Made by a program: the position numbers and the translations under genes. 64,000 bases of DNA from Methylobacillus sp. Lineage in GTDB: Bacteria; Pseudomonadota; Gammaproteobacteria; Burkholderiales; Burkholderiaceae_C. The stretch covers positions 2,197 through 66,196 of the forward strand of contig JABBAS010000001.1 in assembly GCA_018607835.1 (NCBI GenBank), read 5' to 3'. The notes under the pieces were generated by a model, which was not told the DNA's origin, did no database searches, and worked only from the letters and a program-made list of their open reading frames with translations. Numbering within the stretch: position 1 is the first letter of the stretch; the number at the start of each line of letters is the position of its first letter. Below, in pieces: positions 22,513 to 32,793 of the stretch.

Positions 22513-23094
22513 TTAGGTATGAAACTTAAATACCGCTGTACTGGCCGTGAGGTTAGGTAGCCAACGGCGCGGCGTACCGCCATGCAAACCAAACCCTTCG
22601 GCGATGCGTAGGTTGTTGGCCTGGGCGAGCACCTCGAAGTCGGCAAATGTACCCACGCGAATGTTGGGCGTGTTGTACCACTGATACGGCAAACGCTTGG
22701 TGACCGGCATGCGACCCAACAAGACTTGCAAGCGGTTGGGCCAGTGGGCGAAGTTCGGGAAAGAAACAATACCAATACGCCCAACACGCGCCGTCTCCCG
22801 CAACATGACCTCGGCGTTGCGTAGGTGCTGCAAGGTATCCAATTGCAACACCACATCAAACGACTGGTCTTCAAACATTTGAAGGCCCTCGTCCAAATTC
22901 AACTGCAACACATTCACACCACGGGCAATACAAGCCGCTACTTTACTGTCATCGATTTCGACGCCATAGCCATGGCATTGCCGTGTGTTTTGCAAATGCG
23001 CCAAAAAGCGGCCATCCCCACAGCCCAAGTCCAATACCCGCGCACCCACCGGGACCAAGGCGGCAAGCGCCAACATGCTGTCATCACCGCTCAT
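22513..23094 (-). CDS. metW: methionine biosynthesis protein MetW
   Basis: [32 protein letters not shown]; adjacent to and overlapping metX. Confidence 0.88.
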   Translation of the reverse strand: MSGDDSMLALAALVPVGARVLDLGCGDGRFLAHLQNTRQCHGYGVEIDDSKVAACIARGVNVLQLNLDEGLQMFEDQSFDVVLQLDTLQHLRNAEVMLRETARVGRIGIVSFPNFAHWPNRLQVLLGRMPVTKRLPYQWYNTPNIRVGTFADFEVLAQANNLRIAEGFGLHGGTPRRWLPNLTASTAVFKFHT

Positions 23095-24262
23095 GGGACA
23101 CCTCTTTGTCAAAGTACGCACGAACCGCGCTGTGGTAGCGCCCATCGTCCAACAAGAATGCATCATGGCCGTGCGGGGCGTCTATCTCCGCATACGACAC
23201 CCGCCGCTGGTTATGCAGCAAGGCACGCACCAGCTCACGACTGCGACTGGGTGCGAAGCGCCAATCCGTCGTAAAACTCACGACTAGAAACGAGGCCTTC
23301 ACCTGCCCAAGGGCCGCCGTAAGGCTGCCGCCGTAGGACTTGGCGGGGTCAAAATAATCCAATGCGCGGGTGATCAGCAAGTAGGTGTTGGCGTCAAAGT
23401 ATTCCGCAAACTTATCCCCCTGATAGCGCAAATAACTTTCAATTTCAAACTCAACAGCCTGCGTGCTGAACTGGAAATCCCGCTCTGGCCCGGTTGACGC
23501 TTGGGTTACGTCGTTCGCGAGTTGGCGCAAACGGCGACCAAATTTCTCGTTCATTACGTCGTCGCTCAGATAGGTGATGTGTCCAATCATCCTCGCGATA
23601 CGCAAGCCACGGCGTGGCAATGTGTCATGCGCGTGGTAATGGCCCTCGTGAAAGTCAGGGTCGGTCACGATCGCGCGTCTAGCCACCTCGTTGAAGGCAA
23701 TGTTTTCAGCGGTTAAGTTAGCCGCACTCGCTACGACAACCGCATGGCGCACACGGTCCGGATACTGCATGGCCCAACTCGTTGCCTGCATACCGCCCAA
23801 GCTGCCGCCCATCACGGCGGCCAACTGCGCAATGCCTAAGGCATCTAGTAACGCCGCCTGCGCATTGACCCAGTCCTCTACCGTCACAACGGGGAAGTCG
23901 GCGCCCCACATCCGGCCCGTTTCGGGGTTAAGCGTTGTCGGCCCACTCGAGCCGAAACAAGAGCCGATGTTGTTAACACCAATCACAAAAAATCGATCGG
24001 TATCAACGGGTTTGCCTGGGCCCACCATGTTGTCCCACCACCCTTCGCTTTTAGCTCGCACCGTGCCATCTTCCTCAACATACACACCCGCAACGTGGTG
24101 CGAGGCGTTCAGGGCGTGGCAAATGAGTACCGCGTTGCTCTTATCAGCACACAATTCCCCATACGTCTCGTAGGCTATCTCGTAGCTGGGCAAGACCGCG
24201 CCACTCTGCAACGCGAGCGGCTCGCTGATACGCAGCGTTTTAGTTTCGGCAATTAGTGGCAT
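23084..24262 (-). CDS. metX: homoserine O-acyltransferase MetX
   Basis: [32 protein letters not shown] motifs; start at Met74 of the track ORF. Confidence 0.9.
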   Translation of the reverse strand: MPLIAETKTLRISEPLALQSGAVLPSYEIAYETYGELCADKSNAVLICHALNASHHVAGVYVEEDGTVRAKSEGWWDNMVGPGKPVDTDRFFVIGVNNIGSCFGSSGPTTLNPETGRMWGADFPVVTVEDWVNAQAALLDALGIAQLAAVMGGSLGGMQATSWAMQYPDRVRHAVVVASAANLTAENIAFNEVARRAIVTDPDFHEGHYHAHDTLPRRGLRIARMIGHITYLSDDVMNEKFGRRLRQLANDVTQASTGPERDFQFSTQAVEFEIESYLRYQGDKFAEYFDANTYLLITRALDYFDPAKSYGGSLTAALGQVKASFLVVSFTTDWRFAPSRSRELVRALLHNQRRVSYAEIDAPHGHDAFLLDDGRYHSAVRAYFDKEVSHER

Positions 24263-24473
24263 GGCACAAAAAACCCGGTGAACCAAAAACGGGGCCGGGT
24301 GGTGCCTGAGCGGTCCGTTTTTAGCTGAATTTATAAAAGGCGCCCGCAAGCCGGAGCAAATCAGCGCAATGACAGTATAGCAATGCCTGGCCCCAGCACG
24401 CCCAGCACGCTTGGCACCCGGGCCAAACGACCGTCTCAACCGCCGCACCAATCCAGCGCGCCAGTCATGGTTT

Positions 24474-24489
24474 TGGCGCATAAATTGCT
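24474..24489 (+). promoter_or_regulatory. sigma-54-type -24/-12 promoter upstream of amt
   Basis: TGGCGC-ATAAA-TTGCT against TGGCAC-N5-TTGCW; one mismatch, about 75 nt before the amt ATG. Confidence 0.6.
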
Positions 24490-24562
24490 TGCTTTTTGGG
24501 CGCAGGGCTTAAAGCGCCCATTTTTGCACCAAAAACAAACATAAGCACCAGGAAATCACGGT

Positions 24563-25765
24563 ATGGACGCACTACAACAGGGCGCAGACGCGCTATTTAT
24601 ACTCCTTGGCGGCATCATGGTGCTCGCTATGCATGCGGGTTTCGCGTTCCTTGAGTTGGGAACCGTTCGCAAGAAAAGCCAAGTTAACGCCTTGGTCAAA
24701 ATCTTGGTGGATTTCTCCGTTTCAACGGTGGTCTATTTTCTGGTGGGCTACGGTGTCGCATACGGCACGCACTTCTTTATAGGCGCGGAGCAGCTCGCCC
24801 AGCAAAATGGTTATGAGCTGGTGAAGTTCTTCTTCCTGCTGACATTTGCCGCAGCGATTCCCGCGATTATCTCTGGCGGCATCGCTGAGCGCGCCAAGTT
24901 TTGGCCGCAATTGATTGCCACCGCCGTCATCGTCGGATTCGTTTACCCGTTCTTTGAGGGCATCATGTGGAATGGCAATTTCGGCGTACAAGCGTGGCTG
25001 GAAGCGCAGTTTGGTGCGGCGTTCCACGACTTCGCTGGCTCAGTTGTCGTCCACTCCGTGGGCGGTTGGATCGCTCTGCCTGCGGTATTGCTGTTGGGCG
25101 CCCGCCATAACCGTTATCGTAAAGACGGCTCACTCAGCGCACACCCACCGTCAAGCATTCCTTTCCTTGCGCTGGGCGCTTGGATATTGTGCGTCGGCTG
25201 GTTTGGCTTCAATGTGATGAGTGCACAACGGCTAGAAAATATTTCTGGCCTGGTTGCCGTGAACTCCTTAATGGCCATGGTGGGTGGCACCTTGGCAGCA
25301 CTCATCGCTGGCAAAAATGACCCGGGCTTCGTTCACAACGGCCCCCTGGCCGGCTTGGTGGCCGTCTGTGCGGGCTCGGACATCATGCATCCCCTGGGCG
25401 CACTCATGGTCGGGGTGGTTGCGGGCTTACTCTTTGTTTGGTTATTTACCCGCGTACAAAACAAATGGAAAATCGATGACGTCTTAGGTGTGTGGCCATT
25501 ACACGGCTTATGCGGCACATGGGGCGGCATTGCCGCGGGGATCTTTGGGTCCACCAGCTTTGGCGGACTGGGCGGCGTGTCGTTTATGACCCAAGTGATC
25601 GGCTCCCTCATGGGGTTGATCTGGGCCGTGGCGGGCGGCTTTGTTGTGTATGCGGTGCTGCGCGCCGCCATGGGCCTGCGCCTATCAGCTGAAGAGGAAT
25701 ACGCAGGCGCCGACCTGACCATTCATCACATCAGCGCCACCCCGGAACGTGAAACCAACTGGTAA
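24563..25765 (+). CDS. amtB: ammonium transporter (Amt family)
   Basis: GFAFLELGTVRKKSQVNALVKI, DFAGSVVVHSVGGW, WPLHGLCGTWGGIAAGIFG motifs. Confidence 0.92.
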   Translation: MDALQQGADALFILLGGIMVLAMHAGFAFLELGTVRKKSQVNALVKILVDFSVSTVVYFLVGYGVAYGTHFFIGAEQLAQQNGYELVKFFFLLTFAAAIPAIISGGIAERAKFWPQLIATAVIVGFVYPFFEGIMWNGNFGVQAWLEAQFGAAFHDFAGSVVVHSVGGWIALPAVLLLGARHNRYRKDGSLSAHPPSSIPFLALGAWILCVGWFGFNVMSAQRLENISGLVAVNSLMAMVGGTLAALIAGKNDPGFVHNGPLAGLVAVCAGSDIMHPLGALMVGVVAGLLFVWLFTRVQNKWKIDDVLGVWPLHGLCGTWGGIAAGIFGSTSFGGLGGVSFMTQVIGSLMGLIWAVAGGFVVYAVLRAAMGLRLSAEEEYAGADLTIHHISATPERETNW

Positions 25766-26015
25766 GCACTCGGGAAAACACGTAGAAGGCGGCGGCAAAT
25801 CGGCATTGCCGCCACACTTTGCGGGCAATTACGACGCGCGTCTCGACAGATTAACACTAAGTCGTTGTTTTCCCGTGATAATAAGTTAGCGCAACGAGGA
25901 TGTTGCGCGTGTTTGAGGTGATAGGCCAGTTTTGCGCGCCCCGACGAAGTCAATTTAGTTTGTGCTTGTGGGACTTCCATCGCTTTAGTAGTGTGTTTTT
26001 TTGAGGAGTCCCAAG

Positions 26016-26387
26016 ATGGGCAACAAACTGTACGTCGGCAACCTGCCTTACACCGTCCGTGATGACGACCTTAGCCAATCTTTTGGCGAGTTCGGCACGG
26101 TCACCAGCGCCAAAGTCATGATGGAACGTGACACCGGCCGCTCAAAAGGTTTCGGTTTTGTCGAAATGGCTGATGATGCGCAAGCACAAGCCGCAATCAA
26201 TGGCATGAACGGCCAAGCTTTAGGCGGCCGCAATTTGGTCGTTAACGAAGCACGTCCAATGGAGCCACGTCCCCCCCGCACCGGCGGTTTCGGTGGCGGC
26301 AATGACGGTTTCCGCAGCCCATACGGCGGCGGTGGCCGACGTGATGGCGGCGGTGGTGGTGGTGGCGGCGGTCGCGGTGGCTACTAA
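26016..26387 (+). CDS. RRM-type RNA-binding protein with Gly-rich tail
   Basis: KLYVGNLPY (RNP2), KGFGFVEM (RNP1), poly-Gly C-terminus. Confidence 0.92.
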   Translation: MGNKLYVGNLPYTVRDDDLSQSFGEFGTVTSAKVMMERDTGRSKGFGFVEMADDAQAQAAINGMNGQALGGRNLVVNEARPMEPRPPRTGGFGGGNDGFRSPYGGGGRRDGGGGGGGGGRGGY

Positions 26388-26424
26388 GCCCTGATACTGC
26401 CAGCGCCCTCGTGGCGTTCGCTTT

Positions 26425-26459
26425 GAAACCGGCTCACACCTCGTGTCAGCCGGTTTTTT
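26425..26459. terminator. rho-independent terminator
   Basis: GAAACCGGCT..AGCCGGTTTTTT. Confidence 0.82.
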
Positions 26460-27126
26460 ATTGGGTGCGTGGCTGAAAAACGGCGCGTACGTGCCCCTGC
26501 CACTCCGTAATGCCCGTCACGTTCTGGAAGACCATGCTGTCGCCAGTCACCACATCTTTGCCGCTGGTCACGCGCGATGGCGTTAAGGCTCTGAGTATGT
26601 CGGTGCCCGTGTCCATACGTAGGTGCTCGCCCTCTATAACCACCTGTTCGCGATTCGGCCGAATGTGCGTAACCACCGCGTTGCCTGTTAATTCATAAAC
26701 GGTTTGCCCGTCATCAATAAGCGCACGCTTCGCTCTCCCAACCGTTATGGCAGCACCATCGCCCCAAGAGCGGATGCGCGGATTGGTGATCAGCATGTTC
26801 CCGGTCGCCGGTACGTGCGTTCCGGTATCGCCAAATACCTCTGCCGTTAACTGCCCCGCTTCATTGAAGCTGCGCGACACGAAGTTGACGAGGTAATCGT
26901 CAGGCACGTTGCTGCGCACTGCGCTCGGCGCTGACACCTCAAACGTCGGCGTTACCCGCAACAACCAAAAAGACGCCCCCGCCAAGCCAACCATCAAGGC
27001 CAAAGGCACATAGGCCACGAGTGCATCCAGTGCACTATGAAGCGGGCGACTTCGGACTTGGCCTCTGACGCCCTGCCCCTCGGGGGGCGCTAGCGCGTTC
27101 AGCGCAGTCACAACAGGTGGCGCCAT
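26458..27126 (-). CDS. lptC: LPS export protein LptC
   Basis: N-terminal TM and LptC-like beta-jellyroll; immediately downstream of kdsC. Confidence 0.8.
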   Translation of the reverse strand: MAPPVVTALNALAPPEGQGVRGQVRSRPLHSALDALVAYVPLALMVGLAGASFWLLRVTPTFEVSAPSAVRSNVPDDYLVNFVSRSFNEAGQLTAEVFGDTGTHVPATGNMLITNPRIRSWGDGAAITVGRAKRALIDDGQTVYELTGNAVVTHIRPNREQVVIEGEHLRMDTGTDILRALTPSRVTSGKDVVTGDSMVFQNVTGITEWQGHVRAVFQPRTQ

Positions 27127-27129
27127 GGG

Positions 27130-27681
27130 TTAGTGGCCCGCCTCATCCAGCAAAGCCGGGTAGGCACCGTTGGCCGTTAACACCAAGTCGCAGAGCTCGC
27201 GCACGGCGCCGCACCCAGCGCCGGCCTGCGGCACGTAGTTGGCCACTGCCAGCACATCGGGGTGGCCGGAGGCAGGCACACAGGCCAAGGGCGCTCGCCG
27301 CAACATGGGTAAGTCAGGCCAGTCATCACCCATCGCCGCCGCCGCTGACCAGTCTAAGCCCAGCGCCGCCAGCTTGGCTTGGGCTGCAGGCAACTTGTCT
27401 TCTGTTCCGTAAACCGCATGCAGCACACCCAGCGCGCCCAAGCGGTTGCGCAATGCGCCTGAGTCGCGCCCCGTAATAATCACCGGCGTGACGCCACAAC
27501 GCTGCAACAACTTGAGGCCATGGCCGTCCAGCGTATGGAACCGCTTTAAGGTCTCACCCGCTTCGGAAAACCATAGTCCACCATCGGTTAAGACGCCATC
27601 AACATCAAAAAAGACGACTTTTACATCTTTTGCACGTTGCAGGTCCGCTGGCTTAAACCGTGTCTTAGGCGTCATCGTCAT
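27130..27681 (-). CDS. kdsC: 3-deoxy-D-manno-octulosonate 8-phosphate phosphatase
   Basis: VVFFDVDGVLTDG, TGRDSGALRNR, MGDDWPDLPML HAD motifs. Confidence 0.92.
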   Translation of the reverse strand: MTMTPKTRFKPADLQRAKDVKVVFFDVDGVLTDGGLWFSEAGETLKRFHTLDGHGLKLLQRCGVTPVIITGRDSGALRNRLGALGVLHAVYGTEDKLPAAQAKLAALGLDWSAAAAMGDDWPDLPMLRRAPLACVPASGHPDVLAVANYVPQAGAGCGAVRELCDLVLTANGAYPALLDEAGH

Positions 27682-27696
27682 ACCGTGATTCTCCTA

Positions 27697-28695
27697 TTAG
27701 ATGACTTTGGCACGCATCAAGTCGTTGGCATTGAGCGCGCCGACCAAGCGGCCATCGCCATCAACCACCAATAGGCTGGTCACCGCATTGGCCTCCATGA
27801 CATCTGCGGCCTCCGCCGCCAAAGCGTCCATCGGGATCACACGCGGGGCATTGCGCATCAGCGTCGCTGCCGTCATCGCTCGGAGGTCACCGCCGCCTTC
27901 AAGCAGTCGTCGTAAATCACCATCGGTGAATATGCCCACCGGTTGGTTTTGACTATTCACAATCGCGGTTGCACCCAGACCCTTGTCGCTCATCTCGCGC
28001 ATGACCTCTAAGCCCGTCGCCTCCGGTGTCACCGAGGGTATCTGCCCCTCTGTACGCATGATGTCATGTACGTGGGTGAGTAACTTGCGGCCCAGTGCGC
28101 CTCCTGGGTGCGAGCGCGCAAAGTCTGCTGGCTTGAATCCGCGGGCATCCAGCAGGGCGATCGCCAGCGCATCACCCAATGCCATTTGCACCGTGGTGCT
28201 CGCGGTTGGCGCCAAGTTGAGGGGGCATGCCTCTTTATCGACAGCGCTGTTCAGCACCCCATCCGCATAGCGGGCCAACGACGAGTCCGCGCCTCCTGTT
28301 AGCGCGATCAAGCCAATGCCCATGCGCTTGATCACAGGCAACACGGCATTCAGCTCATCGCTCTCACCGCTGTTACTGACCGCCAAGACCAAGTCATCGG
28401 CCGTGATCATGCCCAAATCCCCGTGGCTCGCTTCACCCGGATGGACAAAAAATGCCGGCGTCCCAGTAGACGCCAACGTCGCTGCAATTTTATTGCCCAC
28501 ATGGCCACTTTTCCCCATACCCATCACCACCACACGTCCCGTGCAGGCAAGGATGCGCGCAACAACCGCCGTAAAGCCGCCGTCCAGGCGGTCCGCCGCC
28601 TGCCGTAATGCGTTGGCTTCGATATCGAGTGCCGCCTTCGCAACCGTAACGGTTTGCGACAAGTCAAATGAAGGGGGTGTTTTTGCTAGCGTCAT
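27697..28695 (-). CDS. kdsD: arabinose-5-phosphate isomerase (SIS + 2 CBS)
   Basis: GMGKSGHVGNKIAATLASTGTPAFFVHPGEASHGDLGMI; C-terminal CBS pair. Confidence 0.93.
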   Translation of the reverse strand: MTLAKTPPSFDLSQTVTVAKAALDIEANALRQAADRLDGGFTAVVARILACTGRVVVMGMGKSGHVGNKIAATLASTGTPAFFVHPGEASHGDLGMITADDLVLAVSNSGESDELNAVLPVIKRMGIGLIALTGGADSSLARYADGVLNSAVDKEACPLNLAPTASTTVQMALGDALAIALLDARGFKPADFARSHPGGALGRKLLTHVHDIMRTEGQIPSVTPEATGLEVMREMSDKGLGATAIVNSQNQPVGIFTDGDLRRLLEGGGDLRAMTAATLMRNAPRVIPMDALAAEAADVMEANAVTSLLVVDGDGRLVGALNANDLMRAKVI

Positions 28696-28762
28696 GTACG
28701 AATTATCGGTGATTGATGCGGGGCTGTGCTCGTTCGCAGATTAGAACCGCTAACATGTTGGG

Positions 28763-30748
28763 ATGAACGCATTCGATGTCACGTTGCTCTACCTCCTAGC
28801 CGCTGTGCTGGGGGTCGTTGTGTGTCGTTACCTGCGGTTGCCACCTATTTTGGGTTACTTAACGGTTGGCATTTTGATCGGGCCCAATGCCCTCGCGTTG
28901 ACGCAAGACTCTGCCGGTCTTCGTTATTTAGCTGAATTCGGCGTGGTGTTTTTGATGTTTGTCATCGGGCTGGAATTCAGTCTAACCAAGCTCAAGACCA
29001 TGGGTAAACACGTGTTCGGCCTCGGCGCCTCGCAGGTGATCGTCACCATGGTCGCGGCAACTCTGGGGTCGTTGGCCTTGGCGTGGCTGTGGCCTAGTGG
29101 CTGGTTGATGGATTGGAAGACGGCGTTGGCCCTAGGCTGCGTGATGTCCATGAGCAGCACGGCGGTAGTGATCAAGCTCACCGCCGAGCGTGCTGAGCTC
29201 GAAACCGAACACGGCAAGCGCGTGGTCGGCGTGTTGTTGTTTCAAGACTTGGCTGTTGTCCCGCTATTGGTGCTAATTCCCGCGCTGGGCGAGTCAGGCC
29301 GTGACATGTTTAGTAGCTTGTCACTGGCCGTGGTCAAAGCCGTGGCCCTCATTACCATTCTGTTGGTTGGGGGGCGGCATTTCATTCGCTGGTGGCTGAC
29401 CCTGGTCGTGAAAAGAAAAAGTGCCGAGCTCTTCATGCTCAACCTGTTGCTCATCACACTGGGGCTCGCATGGCTGACCGAACATGCGGGTCTGTCACTG
29501 GCCTTGGGTGCATTCGTGGCCGGCATGCTCATTTCGGACACCGAGTTTAAGCACCAAGTGGAGACGGACATTCGCCCGTTTCATGATGTATTGATCGGCT
29601 TGTTTTTCATCACCATTGGGATGCTCCTTGACTGGCGCATTGTCTTGGAGCGCTGGCCCTTGGTGCTGGCCTTGACCACCTTGCCGGTCATCTTTAAGTT
29701 TCTTGCGATCGCCGGTCTATCACGGCTGTGGGGTGCGCCGGTAGGCACCTCAACACGGGTAGGCCTGTATTTAGCGCAAGCTGGCGAGTTTGGTTTTGTG
29801 TTGCTCACCCTCGCCTCACAGCGCAACCTCATCGCCCCGGAAATGCTCAATCCGATTTTGGCGGCCATGGTTCTGTCGATGATGGCAACGCCGTTCATCA
29901 TCATGTACAGCGATGCGGCTGTGGCGCGACTGGCTGGGGCGGACTGGACCATGCAGTCCATACAAATGACGACCATCGCCAGACAAGCGATGACCGTCAA
30001 CCGCCATGTGGTCATTTGTGGCTACGGACGAAGCGGTCAAAACTTGGCCCGCATGCTGCAGGGAGAGAACATTCCGTACATGGCACTGGACCTTGATCCC
30101 GACCGCGTTAAGCAGGCTGCTGCAGCGGGTGACACCGTCGTCTTTGGCGATGCCGCGCGGCTGCAGGCCCTGATGGCTGCAGGCCTTGCCAGAGCCAGTG
30201 CAGTCGTCGTAACCTACAAAGAACCCAGCGCCGCTTTCCGGGTGTTACTCCACACCAAAGAGCACGCGCCCCATGTCCCCGTCATCGTGCGCACCGTGGA
30301 CGACCATCATATTGAAGACCTGCTAAAGGCGGGCGCAACCGAAGTGGTGCCTGAAGCCATCGAGGGAAGTCTGATGCTGGCATCGCACGCGTTGGCCTTG
30401 GTGGGGGTGCCCACACGGCGCGTTATTCGCCTCGTACAAAATCAACGCGAGGCGCGCTATGGTTTGCTCAGAGGCTATTTCCACGGCGCCGACGACGATA
30501 CCGTTAATGAGATCGACCAAGAGCGACTGAAAAGTTTTGCCATTCCCGATACCGCGCACGCAATTGGCCGGTCGGTCGCACAGCTGTCACTTCAAACACT
30601 CGGGGCGCGCTTGGTGTGCATTCGTCGATATGGCGTACAGCTAACGCAGACGGACGAGGATCAGCAAATACTGGCGAATGATGTCGTGGTTTTGAGCGGT
30701 ACGCCCGGCGCCCTGGCCTTGGCTGAAGCGCGTTTACTAACCGGTTAG
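28763..30748 (+). CDS. CPA2 cation:proton antiporter with RCK/TrkA-N and TrkA-C domains (Kef-like)
   Basis: Antiporter TM domain, then VVICGYGRSGQNLARML Rossmann motif. Confidence 0.88.
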   Translation: MNAFDVTLLYLLAAVLGVVVCRYLRLPPILGYLTVGILIGPNALALTQDSAGLRYLAEFGVVFLMFVIGLEFSLTKLKTMGKHVFGLGASQVIVTMVAATLGSLALAWLWPSGWLMDWKTALALGCVMSMSSTAVVIKLTAERAELETEHGKRVVGVLLFQDLAVVPLLVLIPALGESGRDMFSSLSLAVVKAVALITILLVGGRHFIRWWLTLVVKRKSAELFMLNLLLITLGLAWLTEHAGLSLALGAFVAGMLISDTEFKHQVETDIRPFHDVLIGLFFITIGMLLDWRIVLERWPLVLALTTLPVIFKFLAIAGLSRLWGAPVGTSTRVGLYLAQAGEFGFVLLTLASQRNLIAPEMLNPILAAMVLSMMATPFIIMYSDAAVARLAGADWTMQSIQMTTIARQAMTVNRHVVICGYGRSGQNLARMLQGENIPYMALDLDPDRVKQAAAAGDTVVFGDAARLQALMAAGLARASAVVVTYKEPSAAFRVLLHTKEHAPHVPVIVRTVDDHHIEDLLKAGATEVVPEAIEGSLMLASHALALVGVPTRRVIRLVQNQREARYGLLRGYFHGADDDTVNEIDQERLKSFAIPDTAHAIGRSVAQLSLQTLGARLVCIRRYGVQLTQTDEDQQILANDVVVLSGTPGALALAEARLLTG

Positions 30749-30761
30749 GTAGAAGGCCATC

Positions 30762-31307
30762 ATGGACACCACACAATTTCTTAGGCAACACATTCGAACG
30801 GTTAACGATTGGCCTGCGCCCGGCGTTGCCTTTCGCGACATCACACCCCTATTGAGTCAGCCGCAGGTTTTTCGCGTCTTGATCGATGCCTTTGTACACC
30901 GCTATATGGCGGCGTCCATGCGGCCGGACGTTGTCGCTGGCCTTGACGCGCGCGGGTTCATCATCGGCTCGGTATTGGCGTATGAGCTAGGCGTCGGCTT
31001 TGTGCCTATCCGCAAAAAAGGAAAGTTGCCTTTCACCACTATTTCGCAAACCTATGAGCTTGAGTACGGGAGCGCCACCGTTGAGTTGCACACCGATGCC
31101 ATCGAGGCCGGCCAACGCGTCTTATTAGTCGATGACCTGATTGCCACCGGCGGAACCATGATGGCCGGTAAGCAGCTAATAGAAAAACTGGGCGGCATCT
31201 TGGTCGAAGGCGCGGCGATTGTCGATTTGCCAGAGTTGGGTGGCTCCGCGCAATTGCGACGTGCCGGTTTACCCCTGTTCACACTGGTTGACTTTGAAGG
31301 TCACTGA
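30762..31307 (+). CDS. apt: adenine phosphoribosyltransferase
   Basis: [21 protein letters not shown]-binding motif; [18 protein letters not shown]. Confidence 0.93.
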   Translation: MDTTQFLRQHIRTVNDWPAPGVAFRDITPLLSQPQVFRVLIDAFVHRYMAASMRPDVVAGLDARGFIIGSVLAYELGVGFVPIRKKGKLPFTTISQTYELEYGSATVELHTDAIEAGQRVLLVDDLIATGGTMMAGKQLIEKLGGILVEGAAIVDLPELGGSAQLRRAGLPLFTLVDFEGH

Positions 31308-31319
31308 ACAAAGCGCGGC

Positions 31320-32705
31320 TTATTTACCGATACAAAAGCGGGAGAATATCTCGCCCAATAAATCGTCGGCATTGAACTCCCCAGTAATCTCACCCAGCGC
31401 AACGTTGGCCAGCCGCAGCTCCTCGGCAAGTAGGTCAAGCTGATCGCCACCTAAATCCAGCCACTCGCGCGCCAGTACCAGATGCTCCCCCACCGCATGC
31501 AGCGCACGAACGTGCCGCTTGCGCGCCGTGAATAGCCCCTCGGTGGGCTGCTCCCAGCCTGCCCACTGCAACAATTGCAAGCGTAAGGCCTCTAGGCCCT
31601 CACCCGTTTTTGCGGACAGTGCGACGGCCGCTTGCGCACCAGCTGTTACACCACCTGATGCGGGGGGTGCCTGCAGGTCGGCCTTGTTCCAGACCGCAAC
31701 CACCGGTATTGATGCGGGTAGCCGCGCACGCAAGGCCGCGTCTTTCTGGGCAACGACGGCATCTTGGGCACAGGTGCTGTCATAGACGTAGATGACTGCG
31801 TCTGCCTGCGCGATTTCGCTCCAGGCACGTTGGATACCCATTTGCTCCACCTCGTCTTGGGTATCTCTCAACCCTGCGGTATCCAACACATGCACAGGTA
31901 CGCCGTTGATCTGTATGGTCTGCGCGATGACATCGCGGGTTGTCCCTGGAATGGCGGTCACGATTGCCAACTCGGCGCCAGCGAGCGCGTTAAGTAGCGA
32001 ACTCTTGCCAGCGTTTGGCTGTCCAGCGATCACCACTTTGATGCCCTCGCGCAACAACACGCCTTGCTGTGTTTGTTGTACGACGGCTTCCAACTGGCTC
32101 TGCAACGCCGCAAGCTGGCCGGAGGCATCTGCTTTTTTTAGGAAGTCAATCTCCTCTTCGGGGAAGTCTAAGGTGGCCTCGACCAGCATGCGTAGCTTTA
32201 CGAGCTGCGTGCGCAACTGCTGGGTTGCGTTAGAGAAGGCGCCACTCAGACTGCGTGCGGCACTGCGGACCGCTTGCTCCGTGCTAGCGTCAATCAAGTC
32301 GGCTACGGCCTCGGCTTGGGTGAGGTCCATTTTATTGTTTAGGAATGCGCGCTGGGTAAACTCTCCCGGCTGGGCCAAGCGCAAGACCCCCGCCACATCA
32401 CACGCCAAACACGCATTCACCAGCATCTGCAAGACAACAGGCCCACCGTGTGCCTGCAGCTCCAGCACGTCCTCGCCGGTGTAAGACTGTGGGGCCTTGA
32501 AATAAATCGCAATGCCGTTATCAACGTGGCTCCCATCCACCTGCGTGAAGGGCAGGTAGTTGGCGACCCGTGGTGTGAGTGTTCGACCAAATAGCTGCGC
32601 GATCAGGCCCGAAAGATCCTTGCCGGAAACACGCACAATACCAACGGCGCCACGCCCGGGCGCCGTTGCAATCGAAACAATGCTGTCTTCAGGGTTCGCG
32701 TGCAT
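31320..32705 (-). CDS. mnmE: tRNA uridine-5-carboxymethylaminomethyl modification GTPase MnmE
   Basis: [29 protein letters not shown]-terminal FCIGK. Confidence 0.95.
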   Translation of the reverse strand: MHANPEDSIVSIATAPGRGAVGIVRVSGKDLSGLIAQLFGRTLTPRVANYLPFTQVDGSHVDNGIAIYFKAPQSYTGEDVLELQAHGGPVVLQMLVNACLACDVAGVLRLAQPGEFTQRAFLNNKMDLTQAEAVADLIDASTEQAVRSAARSLSGAFSNATQQLRTQLVKLRMLVEATLDFPEEEIDFLKKADASGQLAALQSQLEAVVQQTQQGVLLREGIKVVIAGQPNAGKSSLLNALAGAELAIVTAIPGTTRDVIAQTIQINGVPVHVLDTAGLRDTQDEVEQMGIQRAWSEIAQADAVIYVYDSTCAQDAVVAQKDAALRARLPASIPVVAVWNKADLQAPPASGGVTAGAQAAVALSAKTGEGLEALRLQLLQWAGWEQPTEGLFTARKRHVRALHAVGEHLVLAREWLDLGGDQLDLLAEELRLANVALGEITGEFNADDLLGEIFSRFCIGK

Positions 32706-32738
32706 GGGTGTCCACTTTCTACTGCGCAGTCTACTGTA

Positions 32739-32773
32739 TGAAAAAAGGCCGCCACCCTCAGGGTGCGGCCTCT
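32739..32773 (-). terminator. rho-independent terminator of the yidC operon
   Basis: On - strand GAGGCCGCACCCTGAGGGTGGCGGCCTTTTTT. Confidence 0.8.
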
Positions 32774-32793
32774 TCAAGACATGTCGCCGTCGC

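Noticed and set aside
29007-29022. AAACACGTGTTC as a possible extra parS (also CACGTG cores at about 10787, 13229, 34938)
   Set aside because: Only the central CACGTG is shared; flanks do not match TGTTNCACGTGAAACA.
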